Part shown: one piece after another, positions 16,032 through 24,273 of the stretch
How the letters are laid out: every line of letters begins with the position of its first letter
Position numbering within the stretch: position 1 is the stretch's first letter
Origin: an uncultured Oscillospiraceae bacterium
GTDB taxonomy: Bacteria > Bacillota > Clostridia > Oscillospirales > Ruminococcaceae
Direction of reading: 5' to 3'
Assembly: GCA_934464775.1 (NCBI GenBank)
Contig: CAKSKG010000009.1
Location: 1-64,000 of the forward strand
Length of the DNA: 64,000 nucleotides
Notes under the pieces: generated by a model
Database searches by the model: none
What the model saw: only the letters and a program-made list of their open reading frames with translations
What the model was told of the DNA's origin: nothing
Position numbers and translations under genes: made by a program

Positions 16032-16940
16032 ATGAAAAAGAAGATCATTGCAATTATGCTCGTAGCCGCTATGGCGGTATCCGTTACAGCCTGCGGAAAC
16101 AGCGCTGACGACACAGCAGACACATCAGCCGAAACAACAGCTGCCGAAACAACAGCTGCCGAGACAACAGCAGCAGAAACAGAAGCTGCCGCAGAGGAAA
16201 CAGAAGCAGCTGCCGATGATGCAGCCGAAGAAGATACAGCTTCCGAGGAAAGCTCCGACGAGCTGGGCGACGCTGTTCAGGAATTCGCAAACGCTCTCGA
16301 CGGCACAGTATGGGTAGGTATGGACGCAGAGGATTTCTCCTGCTACGCACTTGCTTTCAGCGGCACAGAGATCGTATTCGCAGCTGATGACGGTTCTTCC
16401 ATCGAAGGCTACTGGGCAGTAGACCCCGAGAACATCTACATCTACACAGATGAGGAAATGTCCTCCGAGCCTTACGATATCGCTTGGACAGTTGATACAG
16501 AAAACGATACATTCGTTCTCAACGGCACAGCTGTAATGGCTCAGACAGACGCTTACAGCTTTGATGCAGCAGTTGAGGCTGTTTCTCAGCTGGCACTTGC
16601 TTCTCAGGTAGCTCAGTACCTCAACGGCACATACTGGGTAACTATCAACGATACAGAGGCAGAGGCTGTTGAGATCTCCGGCGAGCAGTTCGACGTTGTA
16701 ACTGTTGACGCTGACGGCACAGCAAACAACATCACATTCAAGTGGGGCATGGATTACAACTACCTTTACTGCTACGATGATGACTACAATGTAATGGCAT
16801 CTCTCGAGTGGAATATGTCCGATGACGGAACAGAGCTTTACCTCACAAGCGACGGTGAGACAAACACATACACACAGGTTTCCGAAGAGGACGCTGTTGA
16901 CATCATGACATACCTCATCAATGCTCTTTCCGCTGAATAA
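16032..16940 (+). CDS. Lipoprotein with two tandem beta-rich repeats
   Basis: A 302-residue surface lipoprotein of unknown function. Signal peptide and lipobox VSVTAC (Cys about 21), then a Thr/Ala/Glu linker of repeated ETTAA units, then two related domains: LDGTVWVGMD...DPENIYIYTDE (about 80-185) and LNGTYWVTIN...DYNYLYCYDD (about 190-300), resembling lipocalin-like folds. The start at 16032 is preferred over 15969 because it gives a proper signal peptide and follows GAGGAAA. Very biased codon use suggests high expression. Possibly controlled by the divergent LytTR regulator. Confidence 0.8.
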   Translation: MKKKIIAIMLVAAMAVSVTACGNSADDTADTSAETTAAETTAAETTAAETEAAAEETEAAADDAAEEDTASEESSDELGDAVQEFANALDGTVWVGMDAEDFSCYALAFSGTEIVFAADDGSSIEGYWAVDPENIYIYTDEEMSSEPYDIAWTVDTENDTFVLNGTAVMAQTDAYSFDAAVEAVSQLALASQVAQYLNGTYWVTINDTEAEAVEISGEQFDVVTVDADGTANNITFKWGMDYNYLYCYDDDYNVMASLEWNMSDDGTELYLTSDGETNTYTQVSEEDAVDIMTYLINALSAE

Positions 16941-16977
16941 TTCGGCAGATATATTTAAAGCTTTAAGTTTTTCAATT

Positions 16978-17012
16978 AAAGTCGGGCATAAGATCTATGC
17001 TCGGCTTTATTT
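16978..17012 (+). terminator. Terminator after the repeat lipoprotein
   Basis: AAAGTCGGGCATA pairs with TATGCTCGGCTTT with one mismatch around a five-base loop; a short T-rich run follows. Confidence 0.7.
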
Positions 17013-17033
17013 GGTATATAAAGGAACGATCAT

Positions 17034-19373
17034 ATGAAAAGAAAATACTTACAGGCGGCAGCTGCCGCACTTGCCGCACTTTCACTTTTAACAGCCTGCG
17101 GCGGAGATGCACCTTCGGAAACCGAGGAAAGCACCTCCGGGACAGAAGCAGCCGAACAGTCGGAAAGCACACAGGAGGAACAGTCAAAGTCCGAATCGGC
17201 AGGCACCTTTGCAAAGAGCGGCTCCTCAATGACTATGGAAAACGGCGAACTCAGCGTTTCACGCCGCTCAAGGACCGAGACCTCACCTATGGGCGAGGAT
17301 AACTGGACGCTGTTGGTTTATATGTGCGGCTCCGACCTTGAATCGGAAAGCTATGCCGCCACAAGCGATATGATAGAAGCCATAAGCGGCGAATACTCCG
17401 AAAATGTCACAATGGTATTTGAAACAGGAGGAGCAAACGCATGGTATGACGATATAATCTCATCGGACAGCATTCAGCGCCATGTTGTTATCGACGGCGA
17501 TATCTCCACAGTGGACGAGCTTCCCAATGCAAACATGGGCAGCAGCGATACTCTTGCGGACTTCCTTGAATGGGGCGTTGAAAATTATCCTGCCGAGCAT
17601 ATGGGCGTGATCTTCTGGAATCACGGCGGCGGAAGCATCAGCGGCGTATGCTTTGACGAGCTGAACGATTACGACAGCCTTTCGCTGAAAGAAATAGACG
17701 AAGCAATGAATTCTGTCTATGACAAAATGACCGACAAATTCGAGTTCATCGGCTTTGATGCCTGCCTTATGGGAACCCTTGAAACGGCAAATATGCTTGT
17801 TCCCTATGCAAGATATATGTGCGGCTCCCAGGAATTCGAGCCGGGCAGCGGCTGGGACTACACAGCTGTAATGAACTTCCTTGCTGAAAACAATGATGCC
17901 GACGGCGCAGAGCTCGGCAGAGCCGCAGCGGACAGCTTTTATGCTCAGTGCGACGAAAGTGACTGCAGCGAATCCGCAACACTTTCAGTTATCGACCTTG
18001 AAGCGATCGACGAGCTGGTGATATCCTTCGACAAGACCGCAAAGGAGCTTTACGAGGGCAATAATTTCAACTCATCGGTAAGAGCGATCACCGAAGCGGA
18101 CAATTTCGGCGGAAACACCCGCAGCGAGGGCTATTCCAACATGGTAGACATGGATGGAATGCTCCGCAATATCAGCGAATATGCGCCCAATGCGGCAGAT
18201 ACTCTTGAAAAGCTGGACAAGGCAGTTGTCTACACGAAAAACGGCTCCGACCATTCGGAAGCAGGCGGACTTTCGCTGTACTTCCCTCTGTCGGTGCAGG
18301 GATCAACGGAGCTTTCCGATTTTTCGCAGATATGCACAGGCAGCTATTATCTGGCATATGTTGATGCCGTTGCATACGGCTCAACGGGAAAGGACGTTTC
18401 CGATTATGACAACAGCTCCATAATAAACAGCAGCGGAGATATCTGGGATACAGATTACGAAGCCGAGGAAGACTACACCTCCAACAGCGGCGAATTTGCC
18501 GATGCGGACAGTGATTCAACCGTTCCCGTAAGCGCCGTATATTTTGATGATGACGGATATTACACCGTTGACATTGACGACTGGAGCAATTACAGCTACG
18601 CCGAATGCAGCCTTTTCATGACCGCAGACGACGGCTCATATATTTACATCGGCTCCCTGAATGATGTTGACGCCGATATGTCCGCAGGCACGATCAAGGA
18701 CAACTTCGACGGCACATGGATGGTGCTTGATGACGGCACAATACTTCCCATTGAGCTTATCGACGTAAATGACGAATACAGCCTTTTCACCTGCACGATA
18801 TATCTGAATGATGAGCTTACCAACCTCCGCATAAAGTATGATTTTGCGTCGGAAAGCTGGGAGATGATCGGCTGCTGGGCAGGCATCTCCAACGAAACGG
18901 GCATGGCGGCAAAGGACATTGTAAAGCTGAAAGAGGGCGACGTAATCTGCCCCGTATATTATTACATTGATTCCGAAAGCGGCAGCGACTATTTCTTAGG
19001 CGACGAATACACCGTAACATCGTCCACCAGCGTATATTTTGAATATCTCCCCGCCGCAGATTATTCATACAGCATAAGCATCTATGATATTTACGGCAAC
19101 TGCTACTATACTCCCGATGTAACATTCTCGGTAGACGAAGAGGGCGGCATCACATTCTATCCCGAAGATCTTGGACAGAACACATCGGATTTCGGAGCAT
19201 CGGACAGCAGCTATGACGCAGGCGATGAGGACATCGACCTTGAATATGACGAGGACAGCGGACTTTATTACATTTACGACGACGAAACGGACACATATTA
19301 TTTCTATGACGAAGACAGAGAAGCATTTTTCTACTATGATGAGGAAACGGACGATATCTATTATCTTGAATAA
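17034..19373 (+). CDS. Clostripain-family (C11) cysteine peptidase lipoprotein
   Basis: A 779-residue surface peptidase. Lipobox LLTAC near residue 21 follows a signal peptide, then a Ser/Glu-rich linker to about 85. The C11 domain runs from NWTLLVYMCGSDLES (about 90) and carries the catalytic His in WNHGGG (His197) and Cys in DACLMG (Cys244). C11 enzymes cleave after Arg or Lys. From about 450 to 720 are beta-rich segments, and the last 45 residues are an acidic Tyr-rich tail (YYIYDDETDTYYFYDED). Ribosome site AAGGA is correctly spaced. Its own transcription unit, followed by a long hairpin. Confidence 0.9.
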   Translation: MKRKYLQAAAAALAALSLLTACGGDAPSETEESTSGTEAAEQSESTQEEQSKSESAGTFAKSGSSMTMENGELSVSRRSRTETSPMGEDNWTLLVYMCGSDLESESYAATSDMIEAISGEYSENVTMVFETGGANAWYDDIISSDSIQRHVVIDGDISTVDELPNANMGSSDTLADFLEWGVENYPAEHMGVIFWNHGGGSISGVCFDELNDYDSLSLKEIDEAMNSVYDKMTDKFEFIGFDACLMGTLETANMLVPYARYMCGSQEFEPGSGWDYTAVMNFLAENNDADGAELGRAAADSFYAQCDESDCSESATLSVIDLEAIDELVISFDKTAKELYEGNNFNSSVRAITEADNFGGNTRSEGYSNMVDMDGMLRNISEYAPNAADTLEKLDKAVVYTKNGSDHSEAGGLSLYFPLSVQGSTELSDFSQICTGSYYLAYVDAVAYGSTGKDVSDYDNSSIINSSGDIWDTDYEAEEDYTSNSGEFADADSDSTVPVSAVYFDDDGYYTVDIDDWSNYSYAECSLFMTADDGSYIYIGSLNDVDADMSAGTIKDNFDGTWMVLDDGTILPIELIDVNDEYSLFTCTIYLNDELTNLRIKYDFASESWEMIGCWAGISNETGMAAKDIVKLKEGDVICPVYYYIDSESGSDYFLGDEYTVTSSTSVYFEYLPAADYSYSISIYDIYGNCYYTPDVTFSVDEEGGITFYPEDLGQNTSDFGASDSSYDAGDEDIDLEYDEDSGLYYIYDDETDTYYFYDEDREAFFYYDEETDDIYYLE

Positions 19374-19385
19374 AATCTCATTATA

Positions 19386-19456
19386 AAATAAGCGCCGGTC
19401 AAAGCCGCAGGCATCGTTACAAACGACTGCACAACGGTTTGGTCGGCGTTTATTTT
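19386..19456 (+). terminator. Long hairpin after the clostripain gene
   Basis: AATAAGCGCCGGTCAAAGCCG pairs imperfectly with the complementary arm ending at 19454 (CGGTTTGGTCGGCGTTTATT), followed by T-rich sequence. Probable terminator; may also end the leftward array. Confidence 0.6.
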
Positions 19457-19489
19457 GTATATAGTCGCAAAAAACCACAGCACTGGTTA

Positions 19490-19535
19490 ATGTGCCGTGG
19501 TTATCAGACGAGCGGAAAATTGGAAGTTGTGTTTC
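19490..19535 (-). repeat. Array repeat, partial copy (downstream end)
   Basis: Contains the GTGCCGTGGTTAT and TTGGAAGTT segments shared with the repeats at 20347, 21405 and 22650, without the promoter half. Marks the downstream end of the four-gene array. Confidence 0.7.
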
Positions 19536-19542
19536 TGCTTAT

Positions 19543-20346
19543 TCAGAATCCGCCATAATGCTGCAAGGTTTCTGCAGCGATTTTCGAGCCGACATTCATA
19601 GCCTTTTCAATATTGTTTCCGAGCACATATGAGCAGACAAATCCGGCGTGATAGCTGTCACCGCAGCCTGTCGTGTCAATTATGTTTTCAACTTTCACAG
19701 CCTGCACTCTGAATTCCTGTCCAATAAAGTATGTAACGCTTCCACGTTCTGCAAGTGACACATTGAACAGGCAATGGTATTTATTCGATAATTCTTTAAA
19801 CTTTGGCAGAAGTTCTTCCGAGCCGCTTATCATAAAGAAATCAACATACGGAGCATATCGTTCCATATCCGAAAAATCTCTGTATACATCAAAATCCACT
19901 GCAAGCTTAAAGCCAAGTGTTTTTTTCAGTTCAATTACCTGCGAAAAACACGAAGCCCAGAAATGAACAAAGACCACATCGGATCCTGACAAGATTTTAA
20001 TTTCTTTATCATTCAGTACGAGGTTATCGAGAATTTTTCCGTTCCATGAATCATCTTTATAATACCTATCGCCCGATTCTGTAAGATAAGTCATATTATT
20101 TGCAGTCTGATACCTTTCATCAATGCGTATATGATTTTTATCAATATCAAATTTTGCTATTGAATCCATTATGGCTTCTGCATATTTATCTTTTCCGACA
20201 ACACCAAGAAGCGTAACATCTATATCCCTAAAGTGTGAGGCATGAACAGCAAAATTTAATGCTTCTCCTCCCGGTCTGATTATTTCAGTACCGTAAAAAA
20301 CATCTGCACATATGCAAGGAAGTGCAGTCAGCTTAATTTTATTCAT
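19543..20346 (-). CDS. PfkB-family sugar kinase, fructoselysine 6-kinase-like
   Basis: A 267-residue carbohydrate kinase transferring phosphate from ATP to a sugar. The PfkB signature DTTGCGDSYHAGF (about residues 225-237) contains the catalytic Asp; the first signature GGEALNFAVHASHF lies near residue 27-40. Length and GCGD variant resemble FrlD fructoselysine kinases, but specificity cannot be read reliably. No sugar transporter or deglycase is adjacent, so the pathway is not in this window. AT-rich codons contrast with the clostripain gene. Last gene of a four-gene array; its promoter is in the repeat directly upstream. Confidence 0.82.
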   Translation of the reverse strand: MNKIKLTALPCICADVFYGTEIIRPGGEALNFAVHASHFRDIDVTLLGVVGKDKYAEAIMDSIAKFDIDKNHIRIDERYQTANNMTYLTESGDRYYKDDSWNGKILDNLVLNDKEIKILSGSDVVFVHFWASCFSQVIELKKTLGFKLAVDFDVYRDFSDMERYAPYVDFFMISGSEELLPKFKELSNKYHCLFNVSLAERGSVTYFIGQEFRVQAVKVENIIDTTGCGDSYHAGFVCSYVLGNNIEKAMNVGSKIAAETLQHYGGF

Positions 20347-20537
20347 TATATCACCTTATAAATTCCGATTTGCCGGGCAACTAAATCCGACCTATTCCCC
20401 CCATTATACCATATCACTGTAATTAAATCAATAAAAACCGCATAGCTCATGGGATTTGATACAATATGCCTCTAAAAATGCATCAGGTATAAAAAACTAC
20501 GGCACACGTTAATGTGCCGTAGTTATGAACTTGGAAT
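20347..20537 (-). repeat. Array repeat with promoter, before the PfkB gene
   Basis: Shared about 130-base repeat. On the minus strand TTGATT (20431-20426), 17 bases with extended TG, TATAAT (20408-20403). This copy has an extra 40-base insertion containing a hairpin CTACGGCACA/TGTGCCGTAG (20498-20522). Confidence 0.85.
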
Positions 20538-21404
20538 TTATATATCAGCTTTCAAAGCCTGCCTATATAGTTCAACAGCAGATACCGGCTTTTTCTTTTC
20601 GCAATTTTCATAGTATTCTACATACTTTTGTTGTCTATTAAAAAATCTTGTGTCACCCATTATTTTTTTCAAATAATACTCGGCAAGCCCTTCTGTCAGG
20701 GACCAAGTTTTAAGAGTTTTGAATGCATTATCGTTGGCAAGGACTTCAACTAATATGTATATAATAAACTCGTGTCCTATAAAATAGACTGCATCTAAAT
20801 AATCTCTTTCAATGCCAAAAACATCCTGGCTTTTGGAAATATCTATTGCTTCTGCACCGCCTGCAACAGAAGTAACAAGTGTTGCCGAAAACCCATTGCT
20901 TTGCAAATGACACCCCAGCAATTCTTCTGCTTTTTCGGTAAAGTTTGTTTTTTCAAAAAGATCTTGCAGTCTTGGAATGTAATTATTAATTTTGATTTTT
21001 TCTTCTTCCCAAACATTTTCGATATAATCATCATAGTATTTTATCATAATTTTAGAAATTGAAATTATGATATCAGTATATTGTATTATTTCTTTATCAA
21101 TTCCATCAGGAACATTTCCGTTTTTAATTGCAGTCCCAATTTCTATTATAGAATTATAATATTCTTTTGCAGATACTTTTGCACAAGCTGGTTCACATAC
21201 CAATAAACCATATAAAAGACCGCAATGTTCACCTCCACAAACGGTAATCAGATTTTCGTTATCTTTAAGTATATTTAAATCCTCTTGTGAATACCGAATA
21301 CGGTATTTCTCGCCATATTCATTGTCGTATCCACATTTTGCGACAGACAGCATATGAAAAACATAGTTTGTATCTCTATTTGCAACAAATTTTATCTTAT
21401 TCAT
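20538..21404 (-). CDS. Uncharacterised protein with degenerate metallopeptidase-like motif
   Basis: A 288-residue protein I do not recognise. It has no signal peptide or membrane helix. Near residue 215 GHEFIIYILVE followed by TEGLAEYYLKKI resembles gluzincin peptidases (HExxH then EGLAEY), but the second His is replaced by Ile, so zinc binding is doubtful. The start at 21404 (MNKIKFVANRD) is preferred over 21422 because it sits right after the array repeat, and the same ATGAATAA start context is seen in the PfkB gene. Strongly AT-rich. One of four unrelated genes in the array; likely acquired horizontally. Confidence 0.65.
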   Translation of the reverse strand: MNKIKFVANRDTNYVFHMLSVAKCGYDNEYGEKYRIRYSQEDLNILKDNENLITVCGGEHCGLLYGLLVCEPACAKVSAKEYYNSIIEIGTAIKNGNVPDGIDKEIIQYTDIIISISKIMIKYYDDYIENVWEEEKIKINNYIPRLQDLFEKTNFTEKAEELLGCHLQSNGFSATLVTSVAGGAEAIDISKSQDVFGIERDYLDAVYFIGHEFIIYILVEVLANDNAFKTLKTWSLTEGLAEYYLKKIMGDTRFFNRQQKYVEYYENCEKKKPVSAVELYRQALKADI

Positions 21405-21593
21405 TATAAACCTCACACTCACATATTCCGATTTGCCAAACAGCTAAACCCGACCGATTTTCTTCATTATACCATATCACCATAACTAAATCAACCAAAA
21501 CCGCATAGCTCACAGGATTTGATACAATATGCCGTGGTTATGAACTGCTCGATAAATTGGAATTTATAGCTATGATAAACAACTGCTAATAGA
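21405..21593 (-). repeat. Array repeat with promoter, before the 288-residue protein gene
   Basis: TTGATT (21494-21489), 17 bases, TATAAT (21471-21466) on the minus strand, inside the shared repeat. The downstream half (GCCGTGGTTATGAACTG and TTGGAATTTAT on plus) lies next to the end of the preceding gene. Confidence 0.85.
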
Positions 21594-22649
21594 TTATTGG
21601 TTAGATTTCTCTCTGTTTCGGAAAGCTTTTTTTGTAACCTTCAGAAAATCAAGTTTTACCTTGGTGATTGAGTTGTAAGAACTTTCTTCAATTACAATGT
21701 CCGATCTGTCAGCTTCTATTATAATGTTTTTTCCGTCAATGTCGCAGGATATCTGCGTATCCGCCATTGACGGAAGACCAAAAGAATGACAATTCCTTTG
21801 TTGTTCTTCAAAAGATAAGCCGTCTTCTGAATAGTAAAGGTGACATTCAAAATATAATCGGTCATTCTCAAAACCCGTGAGCCTTATTTTTGTCCAATCA
21901 GAGGTATATTTGGAGATATGCTCTTTAGGAATATCAAAAAACGTTCCTACCATATCAATTATCTTGCTGCGGCTTTTATTACTGAAAAAACGTTTCTTTT
22001 TCATAGTATTAACATCATAAAACCATGTATGATAAATACCGTGGTAGATGATCGTTTCATCATCAAGGAAGAACATAACAGAGCCGTCGAAATGCGGATT
22101 GATAACTTGCTGTGTCTCACGGTCGTACCACATTGTATTGTTATTGCTGTGCGTCCAGTGCTGAAAGAAAATGCGTTTTGGCGTAATATGCAGATCAAGT
22201 CCGCTTTTCTTTATGCCCGAATGCTTGAAAAGGACTTCGGTTTCTCCGCTGTTTATGTGATATACAGCCACCTTGTTGCCAATATTGAAAAACAGATCAT
22301 TTTCATAAAAGCAAAGATCACCGTAACATTCACCTTTATATATTTGCTTTTCCGTTCCCGCAGAAAAATCTCCGATATATATGCTTGCTTTTTTGCTTAA
22401 CTTGTAATCGACTCCGTCAGGCAGAAATTCCTGAATGTACCAAGCAGCCATATTATTTCCGATAGCTACATCTTGTACTGCTGTATGCTTTTCAATTTTT
22501 ATATCGTCACTTCTGTTTGATAAATGTTTTCCGCCGACACTTATCGCAGGCATTATAGACGGACGGGGATACTCTCCGTGAGCATCAAATGAGTATTTCC
22601 TATTATCTTCACTAAAAATAATTTTTCCGTTTTCAATCATTACATTCAT
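21594..22649 (-). CDS. Uncharacterised beta-rich protein, propeller-like
   Basis: A 351-residue protein of unknown function. The sequence is a series of short strands with repeating aromatic turns (CFYENDLFFNIGNKVAVYHI, ITPKRIFFQHW, MFFLDDETIIYHGIYHTWFYDV), which suggests a beta-propeller or similar repeat fold. No signal peptide. The start follows GAGGTGATATAA within the array repeat. AT-rich, third from the downstream end of the array. No enzymatic motif could be identified. Confidence 0.65.
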   Translation of the reverse strand: MNVMIENGKIIFSEDNRKYSFDAHGEYPRPSIMPAISVGGKHLSNRSDDIKIEKHTAVQDVAIGNNMAAWYIQEFLPDGVDYKLSKKASIYIGDFSAGTEKQIYKGECYGDLCFYENDLFFNIGNKVAVYHINSGETEVLFKHSGIKKSGLDLHITPKRIFFQHWTHSNNNTMWYDRETQQVINPHFDGSVMFFLDDETIIYHGIYHTWFYDVNTMKKKRFFSNKSRSKIIDMVGTFFDIPKEHISKYTSDWTKIRLTGFENDRLYFECHLYYSEDGLSFEEQQRNCHSFGLPSMADTQISCDIDGKNIIIEADRSDIVIEESSYNSITKVKLDFLKVTKKAFRNREKSNQ

Positions 22650-22807
22650 TTATATCACCTCATCAGCATATTCCGATTGCCGAGCAAAAAACTCAACCCT
22701 ATTTCCCCCATTATACCATATCACTGTAACTAAATCAACCAAAGCCGCATAGCTCACGGGATTTGATACAATGTGCCGTGGTTATGAACTACCCGATAAA
22801 TTGGAAG
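22650..22807 (-). repeat. Array repeat with promoter, before the propeller-like gene
   Basis: TTGATT (22738-22733), 17 bases with extended TG, TATAAT (22715-22710) on the minus strand, within a copy that begins 1 base after the preceding gene's start-side and ends 12 bases from the stop of the lipoprotein gene. Confidence 0.85.
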
Positions 22808-23302
22808 TTATTGATGATTGTCGTTTTTGTATTCGTTTAATAATTCTTGCAATTTTATGGTTGCCTCTGTCATAATTGCATTTGTTGCTTCCGTATCTCC
22901 ATTCTCGTGAGTAATGTTTGACTGGAAATATACTGCATCTGTAATGTTTTCTGAAAAGCTCTCATCATATTCATCAATGTATTTTTGATAATCAAGACTC
23001 ATGATTGTTTGGTATTCCTGTTCCGTTATTTCAAAAATACCTTGAAACGGTTCACCGTATGTTTTGTTATTATCTGAATATGACAGAAAAAAACTATCAT
23101 TCTGAGAATAAACCTTCCATTCTATATTTCTGCCATCTTCTCCACCTGTTTCGTGTATATTGATTGAAACAATTTCACTATCGCTTTTCGCAGAACGGAC
23201 AGAATCATCCTTAACATTATTAGTATTATTACATCCTAAAAGAAAAATACATGAAATGGCAGCTAATAAAATTGAAATAAATATTGTAAAATATACTCTC
23301 AT
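22808..23302 (-). CDS. Small lipoprotein of unknown function
   Basis: A 164-residue lipoprotein: MRVYFTIFISILLAAISCIF signal followed by FLLGC lipobox. The mature part is acidic (NNTNNVKDDSVRSAKSDSE) with later short strands and helix; no family recognised. The start at 23302 follows GGAGGAGCAATTGTA; the longer frame to 23416 reads through the array repeat and is rejected. First gene of the four-gene array, AT-rich. Confidence 0.7.
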   Translation of the reverse strand: MRVYFTIFISILLAAISCIFLLGCNNTNNVKDDSVRSAKSDSEIVSINIHETGGEDGRNIEWKVYSQNDSFFLSYSDNNKTYGEPFQGIFEITEQEYQTIMSLDYQKYIDEYDESFSENITDAVYFQSNITHENGDTEATNAIMTEATIKLQELLNEYKNDNHQ

Positions 23303-23410
23303 TACAATTGCTCCTCCACAAATTCTGATTTGTCGGGCAGCTAAACCCGACCTGTTTTCTACATTATACCATATCACTGTAATTAAATCAACCAAAACCG
23401 CATAAATAGC
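23303..23410 (-). repeat. Array repeat with promoter, upstream end of array
   Basis: TTGATT (23391-23386), 17 bases, TATAAT (23368-23363) on the minus strand, with the conserved TCGGG...CCCGA small stem near 23333-23350. The repeat breaks off at AACCGCATAAATAG, losing the downstream-gene half. Confidence 0.8.
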
Positions 23411-23480
23411 CCCCAAAATTTCACCGCAGCTAACTTTTGTTAACCGACGATTATCAATTGTTAACTTTTTGTCAAGCCTA

Positions 23481-23509
23481 TTGACAAATACCCCTCGGGG
23501 GTATATAAT
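23481..23509 (+). promoter_or_regulatory. CsoR-controlled promoter of the copper operon
   Basis: TTGACA (23481-23486), 17 bases, TATAAT (23504-23509). The spacer holds ATACCCCTCGGGGGTAT (23488-23504), a palindrome of the CsoR operator type, so the repressor would cover both promoter elements until copper releases it. Confidence 0.85.
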
Positions 23510-23547
23510 GTAGCTGTAAACAAAAAAGGAAAGGAAGTGCGGAAAAG

Positions 23548-23877
23548 TTGAATGAAACCGAAAAGGAAACCGAAAAGTGCTGCTGCGACTGCTCCTGCTG
23601 CCATAAGAAAAAGCACCGCTCCCCCGAGGAGTATAAAAAGCTGATAAACCGTCTGAACCGTATCGAGGGACAGATCAGAGGCATAAAGGGCATGGTGGAA
23701 AAAAGCGCATACTGCACCGATATCCTCGTGCAGACCGCAGCCGTGCAGGCGGCACTGGACGCTTTCAGCCGTGAACTGCTCTCCGAGCATATAAAGACCT
23801 GCGTTGCGGATAATATCCGCAGCGGAAATGACGAGGTGATCGACGAGCTTATCAGTACGCTGAAAAAAATAATGTGA
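23548..23877 (+). CDS. csoR: CsoR-type copper-sensing repressor
   Basis: A 109-residue helical repressor of the CsoR/RcnR family that leaves DNA when Cu(I) binds. The Cys-His-Cys ligand set is seen as YCTDIL (about residue 54), SEHIK (about 79) and TCV (about 83). The core LINRLNRIEGQIRGIKGMVE is typical. Unusual is an N-terminal extension CCCDCSCCHKKKH (residues 11-23) with six Cys, which could add metal binding. Translation starts at TTG 23548; no in-frame ATG fits. First gene of the csoR-HMA-copA operon. Confidence 0.88.
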   Translation: MNETEKETEKCCCDCSCCHKKKHRSPEEYKKLINRLNRIEGQIRGIKGMVEKSAYCTDILVQTAAVQAALDAFSRELLSEHIKTCVADNIRSGNDEVIDELISTLKKIM

Positions 23878-23906
23878 ATATAATTTTTTCAAAGGAGATA
23901 ATATTT

Positions 23907-24272
23907 ATGTCAACCGCTGTAATTGTTATTGTTCTTGCCGTTATCGTATTTTTTGCCGCTCGCTCGGGACTGAAGCATTTCAAGGGCGAGGGCGGCTGCT
24001 GCGGAGGCGGCGGAGAGCTGAAGCGCCCTCCCAAAAAGCTTGACGGAACAATAATCGCAAAAAAGACCGTCCATATCGAGGGTATGCACTGCGATCACTG
24101 CAAAAGCACTGTCGAACGCTATATAAATGATATCGACGGAGCTGCCGCAAAGGTAAATCTTAAAAAGAATATCGCCGTTGTTTCCATGACAAGAGATGTT
24201 TCCGACGAGGAGATCTCCAAGGCAGTTGAGGAAGCTGGCTTTAAGACAGTGTCTATTGAAAAGGAAAATTAA
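23907..24272 (+). CDS. Membrane-anchored heavy-metal-associated (HMA) protein
   Basis: A 121-residue protein: N-terminal membrane helix (STAVIVIVLAVIVFFAA), a Gly/Cys patch GGCCGGGGE, and an HMA domain with the copper-binding GMHCDHC (about residues 59-65). It is likely to hold Cu(I) at the membrane for the following ATPase. The start at 23907 is chosen for AAAGGAGAT at 23891-23899; the frame extending to 23874 overlaps csoR. It ends 1 base before copA. Confidence 0.85.
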   Translation: MSTAVIVIVLAVIVFFAARSGLKHFKGEGGCCGGGGELKRPPKKLDGTIIAKKTVHIEGMHCDHCKSTVERYINDIDGAAAKVNLKKNIAVVSMTRDVSDEEISKAVEEAGFKTVSIEKEN

Positions 24273-24273
24273 A

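Noticed and set aside
23303..23416. N-terminal extension of the small lipoprotein through the array repeat
   Set aside because: It would translate the shared promoter repeat and hide a good lipoprotein signal that has its own GGAGGAG site.
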